64,000 bases of DNA from JAEMQF01 sp963775015 (GTDB lineage: Bacteria; Pseudomonadota; Gammaproteobacteria; Burkholderiales; Burkholderiaceae_C), in contig CAVZHI010000006.1 in NCBI GenBank assembly GCA_963775015.1, positions 225,501 through 289,500 of the forward strand, written 5' to 3'. Shown one piece after another: positions 26,559 through 35,929 of the stretch. The notes below the pieces were generated by a model that worked only from the letters and a program-made list of their open reading frames with translations, did not search any database and was not told the origin of the DNA. The translations under genes were made by a program, and so were the position numbers. Each line of letters opens with the position of its first letter. Position 1 is the first letter of the stretch.

Positions 26559-26963
26559 ATGGACCTTTCGCAATTGAATTATGTGGCGATCGTCGCCGCC
26601 GCCGCGGTGCGGTTCCTGCTCGGCGGCCTGTGGTACTCGCCGATCCTGTTCGCCAATGCCTGGATGCGCGAAGCCGGTATCAGCGAAGCGCAGACCAAGC
26701 AGGCCAACATGGCGCGTCTGTTCGGGTTCTCCGGCATCGCGGCGCTCGTGATGGCGTTCAACCTCGCCGCCTTCATCGGCCCGAAGGCGACGCTCGCGTT
26801 CGGCGTGTTCGCCGGGTTTGCCGCCGGCTTCGGCTGGGTCGCGATGGCGCTCGGAACGATCTACCTGTTCGAGCAGCGCTCGTTCAAGCTCTGGCTCATC
26901 AACAGCGGCTACGAAGTGATCGCCTTCACGCTGATGGGCGGCATCCTCGGAGCCTGGAAATGA
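26559..26963 (+). CDS. DUF1761 family membrane protein
   Basis: This 134-residue protein has four hydrophobic segments. The N-terminus YVAIVAAAAVRFLLGGLWYS with the GxxWYS pattern and the central FLxGxxGxGWV-like stretch are typical of DUF1761. ATG 26559 is preceded by GAGGAGAG. Its stop overlaps the ATG of the next gene (ATGA at 26960-26963), so the two are coupled. The role of the family is unknown. Confidence 0.85.
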   Translation: MDLSQLNYVAIVAAAAVRFLLGGLWYSPILFANAWMREAGISEAQTKQANMARLFGFSGIAALVMAFNLAAFIGPKATLAFGVFAGFAAGFGWVAMALGTIYLFEQRSFKLWLINSGYEVIAFTLMGGILGAWK

Positions 26964-27496
26964 AGCGCGGCGCCGGGTGGGTGGTTTGGGCCTGGCTGGC
27001 GTTAATAGCGGCGCCGGCGCTCGCTGAAACCAGCAACGTCTCGGCCACGGGCTTCATCTCGACGTTTCGCGAAGAAGTCAAGGCCACGCCCGACGAGGTG
27101 TGGAAGGCGGTTCTGCAACTGCCGCGCTGGTGGAGCGATTCGCACACCTACTCGGGTAGGGCCTCGAACCTAAGCCTGGAGGCAGTCGCGGGCGGCTGCT
27201 GGTGCGAGCGCTGGGGCGACGGCAATTCGGCGCAGCATGGGCAGGTGGTGCTGGTTCAGCCGGGGCGGGTGATCCGCATGAACGCGAGCCTCGGCCCGCT
27301 TCAGGAGCTGGCCGTGAATGGCGTCTTGACGATCGTCACGAGCGCGCAGGACGGAAAGACGTTTCTGCGCATGACGTACCGCGTCGCGGGCAACGCCGAT
27401 GCCGGGCTGGAAAAGCTCGCGCCGGTCGTCGACCAGGTGATCGGCACGCAATACCGGCGCCTCAAGGCGCTCGCTGAGACGGGCCAGCCGCAGTAA
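26960..27496 (+). CDS. Secreted SRPBCC/START-like domain protein
   Basis: This protein of 178 residues has a signal peptide (VVWAWLALIAAPALA before ETS) and one SRPBCC-like domain: EEVKATPDEVWKAVLQLPRW, SLEAVAGGCWCERWGDGN and the C-terminal helix LEKLAPVVDQVIGTQYRRLK. Such helix-grip folds bind small hydrophobic molecules. Secretion is unusual but known for this group. It overlaps the DUF1761 gene by four bases and is probably co-expressed with it. The ligand is unknown. Confidence 0.82.
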   Translation: MKRGAGWVVWAWLALIAAPALAETSNVSATGFISTFREEVKATPDEVWKAVLQLPRWWSDSHTYSGRASNLSLEAVAGGCWCERWGDGNSAQHGQVVLVQPGRVIRMNASLGPLQELAVNGVLTIVTSAQDGKTFLRMTYRVAGNADAGLEKLAPVVDQVIGTQYRRLKALAETGQPQ

Positions 27497-27679
27497 GGCG
27501 CCGCCCGCGCCAGGCTCTCCTGCCTGGGCCAAGGCAGGCGAACCGGGCGGGCGTCGGACTCGTCTTCGATCAAACCCGGCCTCATCATTGCCAACGCCGT
27601 TCGCTGGGAGCACACTGCCGGCGGTCTCGTCGTGAGACCGTGGCCACCCACCGCCTGCAATGGTGGGAGGAGAGTCGAA

Positions 27680-27979
27680 GTGATTGCATTCAACCGAGTC
27701 GCATCCATCGCCCCGGGCAAGACGCCAAGCGCGATTGCCTTCGCCCACGAAATTGCCGCCTACATGAAGGAAGCGTACAAAGTCGAGCTCGAGATCTTGC
27801 TGCCGATCGGCGGCAACCCGCAACGAATTGCCTGGAGCGCGCGCTACAAGGACCTCGCGGCGATGGACGCGGTGAGTACGAAGGTGCTCGCCGACAAGCA
27901 CTACTGGACGGTCCTTGCCAAGGGCAACGAAAACTTCCTCCCGGGGTCGATGCAAGACACCCTCTGGCGCACGATTTAG
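27680..27979 (+). CDS. Small conserved-looking hypothetical protein
   Basis: This 99-residue protein starts at GTG 27680, chosen because GGGAGGAGA lies at proper spacing before it; the earlier GTG at 27632 has no such site. The sequence VIAFNRVASIAPGKTPSAIA...GGNPQRIAWSARYKDLAAMD...VLAKGNENFLPGSMQDTLWR resembles small ferredoxin-like alpha-beta dimers (NIPSNAP/DUF-type), but the family cannot be named with certainty. It converges with the SNF2 helicase gene, with three bases between stops. Confidence 0.65.
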   Translation: MIAFNRVASIAPGKTPSAIAFAHEIAAYMKEAYKVELEILLPIGGNPQRIAWSARYKDLAAMDAVSTKVLADKHYWTVLAKGNENFLPGSMQDTLWRTI

Positions 27980-27982
27980 CCG

Positions 27983-30900
27983 TCACTCCCCGCGCAACAA
28001 CTCCATCAACTGCGCCGCGTCCAGCGGCGCTTTTGCGTCGCCCGCATCCTGCCCGCTCAAGATGCCCTCGGCGAGGTCGCGCTTGCTGCGGTGCAGGCGC
28101 ACGATTTTTTCTTCGATCGAGCCCTGCGTGACGAGGCGATACACCGTGACCGGCCGGAGTTGCCCGATGCGGTGCGCGCGCGCGCTCGCCTGCTCCTCGG
28201 TGGCGGGGTTCCACCAGGGGTCGGCGATGATCACGTAGTCGGCGACGGTGAGGTTCAAGCCGAAGCCGCCCGCTTTCAGGCTGATCAGGAACAGGTCGCT
28301 CTTTCCCGCCTGGAACGCGGCGACGCGTTTGGTTCGCTCGGCCGCCGGCGTGCTGCCATCCAGGTACTGGTAGGTCAGGCCGACCATGTCCAGGCGCTCG
28401 CGCAGCAGCGCCAGAAAATCGGTGAACTGGCTGAACACGAGCGCCTTGTGTTTGCCGGCAACGAGCTCGGTCGCGAGGCGTTCGAACTCCTGCACCTTGG
28501 CGCCGACGATGCCGAGTTCCGGCGCCACGAGACGCGGGTCGCACGCGGCGCGGCGCAGGCGCGTGAGCGCGGCCAGCACGTGAAACTGGTTCTGCCCTTC
28601 CTTGCCGTTGCTCCCGGCATTCGCCGAGATCGCCTGCGCCACGCTCGCCTGTGCCTGCTGGCGCAGCGCCTCGAGCAGTGCGCGTTCCTTGGGCCCCGGA
28701 ATCACTTCGTGGACGATCTCGGTGCGCGGCGGCAGGTCGGTGAGCACCTGTGCCTTGGTGCGGCGCAGGAGGAACGGCGCGAGCAGGCGCCGCAGGCGCC
28801 GCGACGCAGCGGCCTTCTGCTGTGCGTCGTCGTCGCGTTCGATCGGGCCGACGAAGTTGCGCGTGAATTGCTCGGCGCTGCCGAGCAGCCCGGGGTTGCA
28901 AAAACCCATGATCGACCAGAGCTCGCCGAGGCGGTTTTCGATCGGCGTTCCGGTGAGCGCGAGTTTGAAGTCGCCGCTCAGTGCGAGCGCCGCCTTGGCG
29001 CGGCGCGTGCTCGGGTTCTTGATCGCCTGCGCTTCGTCGAGAACCACGCTGTGCCAGGGTGCTTCGGTCAAGATGTCGGCGTCGATTTGCAGCAGCGAGT
29101 ACGAGCAGATCAGCACCTGGCCCGGCCCGAGCGCGCGCACCTGGCGCTGGCGCGCGCTGCGGCGCGGGTTCTCGGCGGCGGCCGCGCCCGCGTTCGGTTC
29201 GGCGTTCGCGGCTTCGCCAGCTGCGCCAACCGCCTTCGGCGCTTCGGTGGAGTCGGTCTCGTCGACAAACTCGGCCTGCACATCGTCGCTCAGCAACACG
29301 TCGCCGTAGAGGGCAACTTGCAGGCTCGGCGCGAAGCGCGCCGCTTCGATCAACCAGTTGCCGCACACTGACGTCGGCGCGATCACGAGCGCCGGCCCCG
29401 CATCCGCGCGCTGCAACAGCAGCGCCAGCGTCTGCACCGTTTTGCCGAGGCCCATGTCGTCGGCGAGAACGGCGCCGAAGCTGCTCGCGCCCAGGCGCAT
29501 CAACCAGCGGTAGCCTTCGAGCTGGTAGTCGCGCAGTTCGGCGTCCAGGCTCGCGGGCGGCTCGAAGCTCAGCGCTTGCGCCTGTTCCCAGAGGCGGCTG
29601 CGTTTGCGCCAGGCGGCGTCGCCCTCCAAGGTCAAGGTGCTGCCGCTCGCCTCCCACGCCAGCGCCGCCAGGTTCGACAGGCGCTGACCCGTCTTGTGCG
29701 GTTGCGCGAGCGCGGCGAGGTCGCTCAATTGCTGGCGCAGCGCGTCGCCGAGCGCAAGAAAGTCGCCTTCGGCGAGTGCCACGTAGCGGCTTTTGCTCGA
29801 CTGCACGAGGTCCAGCAGCTGGCGCAGCTGCAGCACTTCGCCGCCGTCGAGTTCGAGTTCGCCATCGAGCTCGAGCCATTCGCCTTTCGAGCTGGCGCGC
29901 AATTTCACTGCGGCCTCGGCGACCGCGCGCACGCGCATCGGCTTGCCCTTCGGCCATTCGGTGACGATGTGCGCGCCGAGTGCGCTCAGGCCTTCGACTG
30001 CGGCGAGCGCGTGTTGCGGCTCGTCGAGCAGCCACTCGTGGCCCGCGCCGTCGATGAAGTCGAGCGCATCGAGCAGCTTGTCGGCGTTCTCGCGCTCGCG
30101 TGGCAAGTCGCGCTTCGTCGACAGCGTCACGCCCTGGTGCACGGTCGTCACGCGCACCCGTCCCGTGCCCGGCGGCAGGCGCGGGCCGAAGTCGCCGAAC
30201 GGCGCAGCGAGCAGGCACAGCACCAGGCCCTGGCCCTGCGGCGTGAGCTCGGCGCGCAGCACGTGGCTCGCCTGCACTTCATGGCCGGCTTCGGCGTCGC
30301 TCGCGACGTGAAAGTGCGCCGCGAGCACACGCAGCGCTGCATCCAACTCGGTGCGCGCAGCGACCGGCACCTTCCAGCCTTGTGTCACGAGTTCGGCGAC
30401 GCGCAACTGCGCCGGCGTGAGCCGCACCAGGCGCGCGCGCGTCGGCCCGTCGGCGATCAACATCGTGTGGCGGCGCTTCAGGCGCTGCTCGCGCCAGCGC
30501 TGCGGCAGGTCTTCGTCTTCCTTGTCTTCCAGGATGTGATTGGCGTGGCGCACCGGATCGAGCAGGCGAAACGTGATGTCTTCGCCCTGCGTCATGATCT
30601 CCAGCGCCGGCAAGGCCTCGCTGACCTCGATGAACTGCGTCGGGTCGTGCTCCCACGCGACGAACGGGTGCCGTACCAGCGCCGGCGCCGCGGTGACGAC
30701 GTCGAGCACAGGCCGATTGCCGAAGTCTTCGCGCCGCACGGCGCGCAGCAGCGCGGCGTCGTGTGTCACCAGGTCCTTGCGCTTGATGAGCGTCGCGAGC
30801 GACGTCGGCTTGGGTTTGCTGAGGCCGCGCACACCGCGCTTTTGCTCCATCGGCTCGATGCTCTCGATGCGCGAGTCGGCGCCGATGCGAACCACCCAGA

Positions 30901-32428
30901 TGAGCCGGTCCGCCTCGGCCTTGCTGCTGCCCTTGGCCGCGCCGGGCGCGCCGCCGCCGAGTGCGAGGATCGCCGCCAGTGCCTCGCGCCAACGGTCCTG
31001 TGCCTGGCCGACAAAAAACGGCGCGTTTGCGTCGGCTGCGGCGGGCGCCTCGCCGAGCAGCATCGCCGCGGCACGCCGCGTCAACTGGGCGAGCCAGGCG
31101 AGGTTGGCGGCTGCAAACTGCGCCGTCAGCGCCAGGGCGTGTGCGCGCACCTTGTCCGGCGCCTGGGGTTCGATGCGCAGCCACGCGGCGAGCAGCAGAT
31201 GGTGCAGGTACTCGAACGATTTCATTCCCGATTGGCGCGCGTGCACGAGGTGGAATGAGGCGCTGGTCAGCGGCGCGTCGCCCAGGCGCTGGTCGATCGC
31301 TCCCACCCAGACGCCGAGCAGCCCATACGGGTCGGCGCCGCCCTTGCTCATTTCCGACGCGGCGTACTTGCGTGCCTTCGTCCATGATCCGGGCTCGGGG
31401 TTCGCCAGCAGCGCCATCAGGTAGACGCACAGCAGCGACGGCGAAGCGAGGTTCTTGCGCCGGCCCAGTTCCGCCGCGGCGCGCTTCAAGGCGGCTTCGA
31501 ACTGTGCCGCTCCCGCCGGCCAGTCGCCTTGGGCGATGCTCAGCGAGGCGCGAACCAGATCCGGGTACGAACCGCGGTCCGCGGCACACAGCGCCCGGGC
31601 GCCGGCGAAATCGCCGCGGAACAGCAGCGATTCGGCGAGCCGGCAGCGCAACTCGGGCGACAGCGAATCCGGCGCTGCGGCGCCGCGCGCGAGCAGCCAG
31701 TCTTCGAGCGGCCTGCCCAAGCTCTCGGCAAAGCCGCTCAGCGCCATCATCAAATGGTCCGACAGGGAACGTTGCAGCACCGGCTCGAGCCTGCCGAAGA
31801 GCACGGCGTCGAAGGGTTGCAGCACCGCCTTGCGCAGCGCACTGTCCCACAGGTGCGTGAAGCTGTAGGCCATTTCGCCCAGGCGTTGCAGGTGCTGCAG
31901 CGTCGCGCCGCCGAAGATCACGAGGCGCATCGCGGCGGCGAGTTGCTCTTCGTCCTGATAACCGAGCGTGTACGCGTGGTCGAAACGGTTCACTTCGCGC
32001 CATGCCTCGAACCAGGCCTTGGCGCGGCGCGGCTCGAGCATCATGTCGCGAAAGCGCTCGCTCGCCGCCGGCTCGACGGCGCGCACGCGGCCTTGGGTGT
32101 CGCGCTTTGCGTGGCCGGCGGCGACGAGCGCGTCGACGAACTTGCGCACCTCCATGGGGTTGAACGCGGTGCCGCGTTCGGTGCGCAGCCCCGCGGCCGC
32201 GAGCATCTCGGCAACGCGGGTCACGTACGACGGCGCCTGCAGCGCGCACAGCGTGTCGTGCACGAGCGCGATGTCGTGGCCCAGGCAGCTGCCGAGCCTT
32301 GTCGCGTCAGGCGCAGCTGCGGTGGCGCCGAGTGCGGCGTCGGCAGCACGCGGCGTCAGCGTCGGCGTCGGCGTGGGCAGGTCGGGGAGCAACGAAGTCT
32401 GGACCGGCAGAGGCTTGAGGGTCTTCAC
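27983..32428 (-). CDS. Large SNF2/RapA-type DEAD/DEAH-box helicase
   Basis: This 1481-residue protein has a SNF2 ATPase in its C-terminal third. Motif I is ADDMGLGKTVQT (about 990), motif II is LDEAQAIKN (about 1130; DEAQ form), motif III TGTPIENRLGELW, and the C-terminal helicase lobe has QYLDGSTP, SLKAGGFGLNLT and motif VI SARAHRIGQ (about 1419). An Ala/Glu-rich insert sits between motifs I and II. The first about 950 residues have no recognised catalytic motif and show helical, repeat-like segments (perhaps TPR-like around 260-460). Proteins of this size occur alone in Burkholderiales. A DNA-translocase or RNA-polymerase-recycling role is inferred. It diverges from the monooxygenase gene. 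Confidence 0.9.
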   Translation of the reverse strand: MKTLKPLPVQTSLLPDLPTPTPTLTPRAADAALGATAAAPDATRLGSCLGHDIALVHDTLCALQAPSYVTRVAEMLAAAGLRTERGTAFNPMEVRKFVDALVAAGHAKRDTQGRVRAVEPAASERFRDMMLEPRRAKAWFEAWREVNRFDHAYTLGYQDEEQLAAAMRLVIFGGATLQHLQRLGEMAYSFTHLWDSALRKAVLQPFDAVLFGRLEPVLQRSLSDHLMMALSGFAESLGRPLEDWLLARGAAAPDSLSPELRCRLAESLLFRGDFAGARALCAADRGSYPDLVRASLSIAQGDWPAGAAQFEAALKRAAAELGRRKNLASPSLLCVYLMALLANPEPGSWTKARKYAASEMSKGGADPYGLLGVWVGAIDQRLGDAPLTSASFHLVHARQSGMKSFEYLHHLLLAAWLRIEPQAPDKVRAHALALTAQFAAANLAWLAQLTRRAAAMLLGEAPAAADANAPFFVGQAQDRWREALAAILALGGGAPGAAKGSSKAEADRLIWVVRIGADSRIESIEPMEQKRGVRGLSKPKPTSLATLIKRKDLVTHDAALLRAVRREDFGNRPVLDVVTAAPALVRHPFVAWEHDPTQFIEVSEALPALEIMTQGEDITFRLLDPVRHANHILEDKEDEDLPQRWREQRLKRRHTMLIADGPTRARLVRLTPAQLRVAELVTQGWKVPVAARTELDAALRVLAAHFHVASDAEAGHEVQASHVLRAELTPQGQGLVLCLLAAPFGDFGPRLPPGTGRVRVTTVHQGVTLSTKRDLPRERENADKLLDALDFIDGAGHEWLLDEPQHALAAVEGLSALGAHIVTEWPKGKPMRVRAVAEAAVKLRASSKGEWLELDGELELDGGEVLQLRQLLDLVQSSKSRYVALAEGDFLALGDALRQQLSDLAALAQPHKTGQRLSNLAALAWEASGSTLTLEGDAAWRKRSRLWEQAQALSFEPPASLDAELRDYQLEGYRWLMRLGASSFGAVLADDMGLGKTVQTLALLLQRADAGPALVIAPTSVCGNWLIEAARFAPSLQVALYGDVLLSDDVQAEFVDETDSTEAPKAVGAAGEAANAEPNAGAAAAENPRRSARQRQVRALGPGQVLICSYSLLQIDADILTEAPWHSVVLDEAQAIKNPSTRRAKAALALSGDFKLALTGTPIENRLGELWSIMGFCNPGLLGSAEQFTRNFVGPIERDDDAQQKAAASRRLRRLLAPFLLRRTKAQVLTDLPPRTEIVHEVIPGPKERALLEALRQQAQASVAQAISANAGSNGKEGQNQFHVLAALTRLRRAACDPRLVAPELGIVGAKVQEFERLATELVAGKHKALVFSQFTDFLALLRERLDMVGLTYQYLDGSTPAAERTKRVAAFQAGKSDLFLISLKAGGFGLNLTVADYVIIADPWWNPATEEQASARAHRIGQLRPVTVYRLVTQGSIEEKIVRLHRSKRDLAEGILSGQDAGDAKAPLDAAQLMELLRGE

Positions 32429-32499
32429 GGGTGATGGCGTGGGCGCGCGGCGCGAAACACAAGAGCCTATCCGATGTGCGATGGGCTATTCTGCGGCGC

Positions 32500-34116
32500 A
32501 TGACAAAACCGCGGCCTGCAGCGTTGCTCGACGTTCTGATTGTCGGCGCCGGCTTTGCCGGCCTGTACATGCTTTACGAGGCGCGGCGCAGCGGGCTCAC
32601 TGCACTCATCGTCGAAGCCAGCGACAGCGTCGGCGGCACCTGGTACCAGAACCGCTACCCCGGTGCGCGTGTCGACATTCCGAGCCTCGAGTATTCCTTC
32701 GGCTTTGACGAAGCGCTGCAGCAGGAATGGCGCTGGAGCGAGCGCTACGCGTCGCAGCCCGAACTGCTGCGCTACGCGAACCATGTCGCGGACCGCTTCG
32801 GTCTGCGCGACGGCATCGAGTTCAACAGCCGCGTCACGAGCCTGCGCTTCGATGAAGCGGAGTCGGTCTGGCGCGTGCGCAGCAGCGACGATCGGTCCTG
32901 GTCGGCGCGCTTTGTCGTGATGGCGAGCGGCCCGCTGTCATCTCCCAACACGCCGCAGTTCCCGGGCCTCGAGAGCTTCTCCGGGCCGGTCCATCACACC
33001 GCGAAGTGGCCGCATGAAGTGGTCGACTTCACGGGTCAGCGCGTCGCCATCGTCGGCACGGGGTCGTCAGCCGTGCAGGCGATCCCGCTCATCGCGCAGC
33101 AGGCGCGCGAACTCACCGTCTTGCAGCGCACCGCGGCCTACACCGTACCGGCGCACAACGCGCCGCTCGACACCGCGTATGAAGCGCGCATCAAGTCCGA
33201 CTACGCCGGGTTTCGCGAGCGCAGCCGCCGCATGCGCGCAGGCATCGGTTCCGAGTGGCCGCCGGCACGGCCGTCGACACTCGGCGTCGACGCGGCGATC
33301 CGCGAGGCCGCGTTCGAAGAACGCTGGCGCATCGGTGGCTTCAGCATTCTCGGCGCGTTCACCGACACCATGATCGACCCGCGTGCGAATGAATTTGCCG
33401 CCGATTTCGTGCGCAACAAGATCCGCGCCACGGTACGCGATCCGCACACCGCGGCGTTGCTCTGCCCGACGCACACCTTCGGCTGCAAGCGCCTGTGCGT
33501 CGACTCCGGCTACTACGACACGTTCAACCGCAGCAACGTGCAGCTCGTCGACGTGAGTGAAGCAAGCGCCGACGCGATCGTCGCGATCACGCCGCGCGGC
33601 GTGCGCACGAAGGCACGCGAATTCGACGTCGACGCGCTCGTGCTCGCGACCGGATTCGACGCGATGACGGGAACCCTGATGCGCCTGGACCTGCAGGGCC
33701 GCGCCGGCCTGACGATCCAGGACAAGTGGCGCGCCGGGCCCCTCACCTACCTCGGGTTGATGGTCGCCGGTTTTCCGAACCTGTTCAACGTGGTCGGGCC
33801 CGGCTGCCCGGCGGCGTTCACGAACGTGATGCTGGCGATCGAGCAGCATGTGACCTGGATCGCGCAGTGCATCGCCGACGTTCGCGGCCGCGGCCGGCGG
33901 ACGATCGAAGCGACACCGGCCGCCGAAGCCGCGTGGGTGAACCACGTCAACGCGGTCGCGCACGCGACGCTCTTCGTGAGTTGCAACTCGTGGTACCTCG
34001 GCGCCAACATTCCCGGCAAGCCGCGCATGTTCATGCCGCTGCTCGGTTTTCCGCCTTACGCCGACCAATGCGCCGAGGTCGCGCGCAACGGCTACGAAGG
34101 TTTCGTGCTGGCGTGA
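32500..34116 (+). CDS. FAD-dependent Baeyer-Villiger-type monooxygenase
   Basis: This 538-residue flavoprotein has two Rossmann motifs (VGAGFAG at about 15-21; VGTGSSAVQ at about 187) and, between them, the Baeyer-Villiger fingerprint FSGPVHHTAKWP (about 160-171; FxGxxxHxxxWP). GGTWYQNRYPGARVDIPS is the cyclohexanone-monooxygenase-type loop. Such enzymes use NADPH and oxygen to turn ketones into esters or lactones. The start at ATG 32500 (MTKPRPAALLDVLIVGAG) places the FAD motif at the usual distance; the open frame upstream is rejected. The substrate is unknown. It diverges from the helicase gene. Confidence 0.92.
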   Translation: MTKPRPAALLDVLIVGAGFAGLYMLYEARRSGLTALIVEASDSVGGTWYQNRYPGARVDIPSLEYSFGFDEALQQEWRWSERYASQPELLRYANHVADRFGLRDGIEFNSRVTSLRFDEAESVWRVRSSDDRSWSARFVVMASGPLSSPNTPQFPGLESFSGPVHHTAKWPHEVVDFTGQRVAIVGTGSSAVQAIPLIAQQARELTVLQRTAAYTVPAHNAPLDTAYEARIKSDYAGFRERSRRMRAGIGSEWPPARPSTLGVDAAIREAAFEERWRIGGFSILGAFTDTMIDPRANEFAADFVRNKIRATVRDPHTAALLCPTHTFGCKRLCVDSGYYDTFNRSNVQLVDVSEASADAIVAITPRGVRTKAREFDVDALVLATGFDAMTGTLMRLDLQGRAGLTIQDKWRAGPLTYLGLMVAGFPNLFNVVGPGCPAAFTNVMLAIEQHVTWIAQCIADVRGRGRRTIEATPAAEAAWVNHVNAVAHATLFVSCNSWYLGANIPGKPRMFMPLLGFPPYADQCAEVARNGYEGFVLA

Positions 34117-34135
34117 GCGGCGGTTCGCCCCGGCG

Positions 34136-34645
34136 TCAGTAGGTGCCGATGTAGTCCTTCTTGCCGACCTCGACGCCGTTATGGCGCAGGATCGAATACG
34201 CGTTCGTGACGTGGAAGAAGAAGTGCGGCAGGCCGTAGTGCAGCAGGTAGGCCTGGCCGGTGAAGCGTTTTTCCTTCGGCGTTCCGCCCTGCGTGACGAT
34301 CTCGCGGGTCGCGCTGCCTTCGAACGCTTGCGGTTTCAGGCCGTCGACAAAAGCGAGCGTCTTCGCGATTCGCGCCTGCAGGTCGGCAAAGCTCTGCTCG
34401 GAGTCTTCGAAATTCGGCACGTCGACGCCGGCCAGCCGCGCCGAGACGCTCTTCGCGAAGTCGCACGCCACCTGCACCTGGCGCAGCAGGTGGAACATGT
34501 CGGGGAACAGGCGCGCGTGCAACAGCGCCAGGGGATCGAAGTTGCGCGCTTTCGCGTGCGCCTCGGCCTTGCCGAGAACGCCGCTCAAGCCGCCGAGCAT
34601 TTGTTTGAAGACGGGGAGGGTTGTGCCGTACAGGGAAGTGGTCAT
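34136..34645 (-). CDS. DUF1993 family protein
   Basis: This 169-residue protein belongs to DUF1993, a four-helix DinB-like fold. Features include SLYGTTLPVFKQMLGGLSGV at the N-terminus, LFPDMFHLLRQVQVACDFAK and the C-terminal LLHYGLPHFFFHVTNAYSIL with conserved His residues that may bind metal. The start is ATG 34645; the longer frame upstream runs through the dispersed repeat pair and is not coding. The function is unknown. Confidence 0.88.
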   Translation of the reverse strand: MTTSLYGTTLPVFKQMLGGLSGVLGKAEAHAKARNFDPLALLHARLFPDMFHLLRQVQVACDFAKSVSARLAGVDVPNFEDSEQSFADLQARIAKTLAFVDGLKPQAFEGSATREIVTQGGTPKEKRFTGQAYLLHYGLPHFFFHVTNAYSILRHNGVEVGKKDYIGTY

Positions 34646-34693
34646 GAATGAACGCTTTCGGATGGAGACGCGCAACGCGCCGGGAATCGCCAT

Positions 34694-34773
34694 GTCATCC
34701 CGGCGCAAGCCGGGATCCACTTGCGGGCTGAGCGCGGCTCCAAGCAGTGGATCCCGGCTTTCGCCGGGATGAC
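34694..34773. repeat. Inverted pair of 27-bp dispersed repeats
   Basis: Copies at 34694-34720 and 34747-34773 (reverse complement) are separated by 26 bases. They lie between the divergent DUF1993 and RsmH-like genes, immediately before the RsmH-like start. The loop sequences differ (GCGCAAGC against GCTTTCGC), so the hairpin stems are kept by compensating changes. Confidence 0.85.
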
Positions 34774-34820
34774 GTTCGGCGATTGGAACACTTGCCGCTG
34801 CTTCGAAAGACAATCGGCCG

Positions 34821-35876
34821 ATGAGCGACGCCGCACCCCCTCATCAGCGCCGTGCGCGCTACAAGGGAACGCACCCGCGCCGCTTCGAAGAAAAATACAA
34901 GGAGCTCGACCCCACGCGCCACGCCGACGAGCTGCACAAGGTGATGCAGCGCGGCCAGACGCCGGCAGGCATGCACCGGCCGATCTGCGTCACCGAGATT
35001 CTGGAGATCCTCAATCCGCAGCCCAGCGAAGTGGGACTCGACGCGACGCTCGGCTACGGCGGCCACGCCCAGGAACTGCTCGCGCGCCTGCACCCCGGCG
35101 GGAGACTTTTCGGCATCGACGTCGATCCACTCGAGTTGCCACGCACGCAGACGCGCTTGCGCGCACTCGGCTTCGATGAATCGGTACTGCAGCTTCGGCG
35201 CCTGAACTTCGGCGACGTGAAGCTGCTGCTGCCCGAGGTCGGCAGCGGATTTGACTTCGTTCTCGCCGACCTGGGTGTGTCGTCGATGCAGATCGACAAC
35301 CCGGCGCGTGGTTTCAGCTTCAAGTCCGACGGACCGCTCGACTTGCGTCTGGACCCGAGCCAGGGCCAAACCGCGAGCGAGCTGCTGCTGTCGCTGACGC
35401 GACCGCAGTTGCGCGAATTGCTCGTCGAGAACGCCGACGAACCGAACGCGATGCGGCTCGCCGCAGCGCTGCAAGGCCAGTACGTCGAGACGACGACGCA
35501 GCTCGCCGTGCGCGTGCGTGAAGCGATGCAAGGCGTGCTCGGGAGCAAGATGCCCAAGGACGAGCGCGACGCGGAAGTGAAGAAAACTCTGCAGCGAACC
35601 TTCCAGGCGCTGCGCATCGCCGTGAACGACGAGTTCGCGGTGCTCGATCGCTTCCTTGCAGCGCTGCCCGATTGCCTGAAGCCCGGCGGGCGCGCCGCGA
35701 TCCTGAGTTTTCACTCGGGCGAAGACCGGCGTGTGAAGAAGGCGTTTCAGGCCGGCGAGCGCGCGGGCATCTATGCGCGCGTCGCGCCGGAGCTGCTTCG
35801 ACCCGGCGCGCAAGAGCGCCACGCGAACCCGCGCGCGAGCGCCGCCAAATTGCGCTGGGCGGTGAAGGCGGCGTGA
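34821..35876 (+). CDS. RsmH (MraW)-family rRNA methyltransferase paralogue
   Basis: This 351-residue protein is homologous to 16S rRNA m4C1402 methyltransferase. HRPICVTEILEILNP, GLDATLGYGGHAQELLARL (SAM motif I, about 72-90), GIDVDPLELPRTQ, DFVLADLGVSSMQIDNPARG and KPGGRAAILSFHSGEDRRVK all match the family. The N-terminus has an extra basic segment of about 45 residues (RRARYKGTHPRRFEEKYKEL), and the gene is not in a dcw/mra cell-division cluster. It may be a second copy with another RNA target, or a relocated housekeeping gene. It diverges from DUF1993. Confidence 0.85.
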   Translation: MSDAAPPHQRRARYKGTHPRRFEEKYKELDPTRHADELHKVMQRGQTPAGMHRPICVTEILEILNPQPSEVGLDATLGYGGHAQELLARLHPGGRLFGIDVDPLELPRTQTRLRALGFDESVLQLRRLNFGDVKLLLPEVGSGFDFVLADLGVSSMQIDNPARGFSFKSDGPLDLRLDPSQGQTASELLLSLTRPQLRELLVENADEPNAMRLAAALQGQYVETTTQLAVRVREAMQGVLGSKMPKDERDAEVKKTLQRTFQALRIAVNDEFAVLDRFLAALPDCLKPGGRAAILSFHSGEDRRVKKAFQAGERAGIYARVAPELLRPGAQERHANPRASAAKLRWAVKAA

Positions 35877-35881
35877 TCTGG

Positions 35882-35908
35882 CGTCATCCCGACGAAAGTC
35901 GGGATCCA
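35882..35908. repeat. Single copy of the 27-bp dispersed repeat
   Basis: One unit (beginning GTCATCCCGACG) lies between the converging RsmH-like and lipoprotein genes. The arm reads GACGAAAGTC, a variant shared with the tandem array near 49629. No inverted partner is adjacent. As a hairpin between convergent genes it might serve as a transcription stop. Confidence 0.75.
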
Positions 35909-35929
35909 CTCTCTGCGCTGACTCTGCGC

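Noticed and set aside
29576..31258. A 560-codon plus-strand open frame inside the helicase gene
   Set aside because: It is antisense to the SNF2 protein and explained by codon bias.
27983..32428. Membership of the SNF2 helicase in a DISARM- or similar defence system
   Set aside because: No methyltransferase, DUF1998, PLD or other expected partner genes flank it; the neighbours are a small unknown gene and a monooxygenase.
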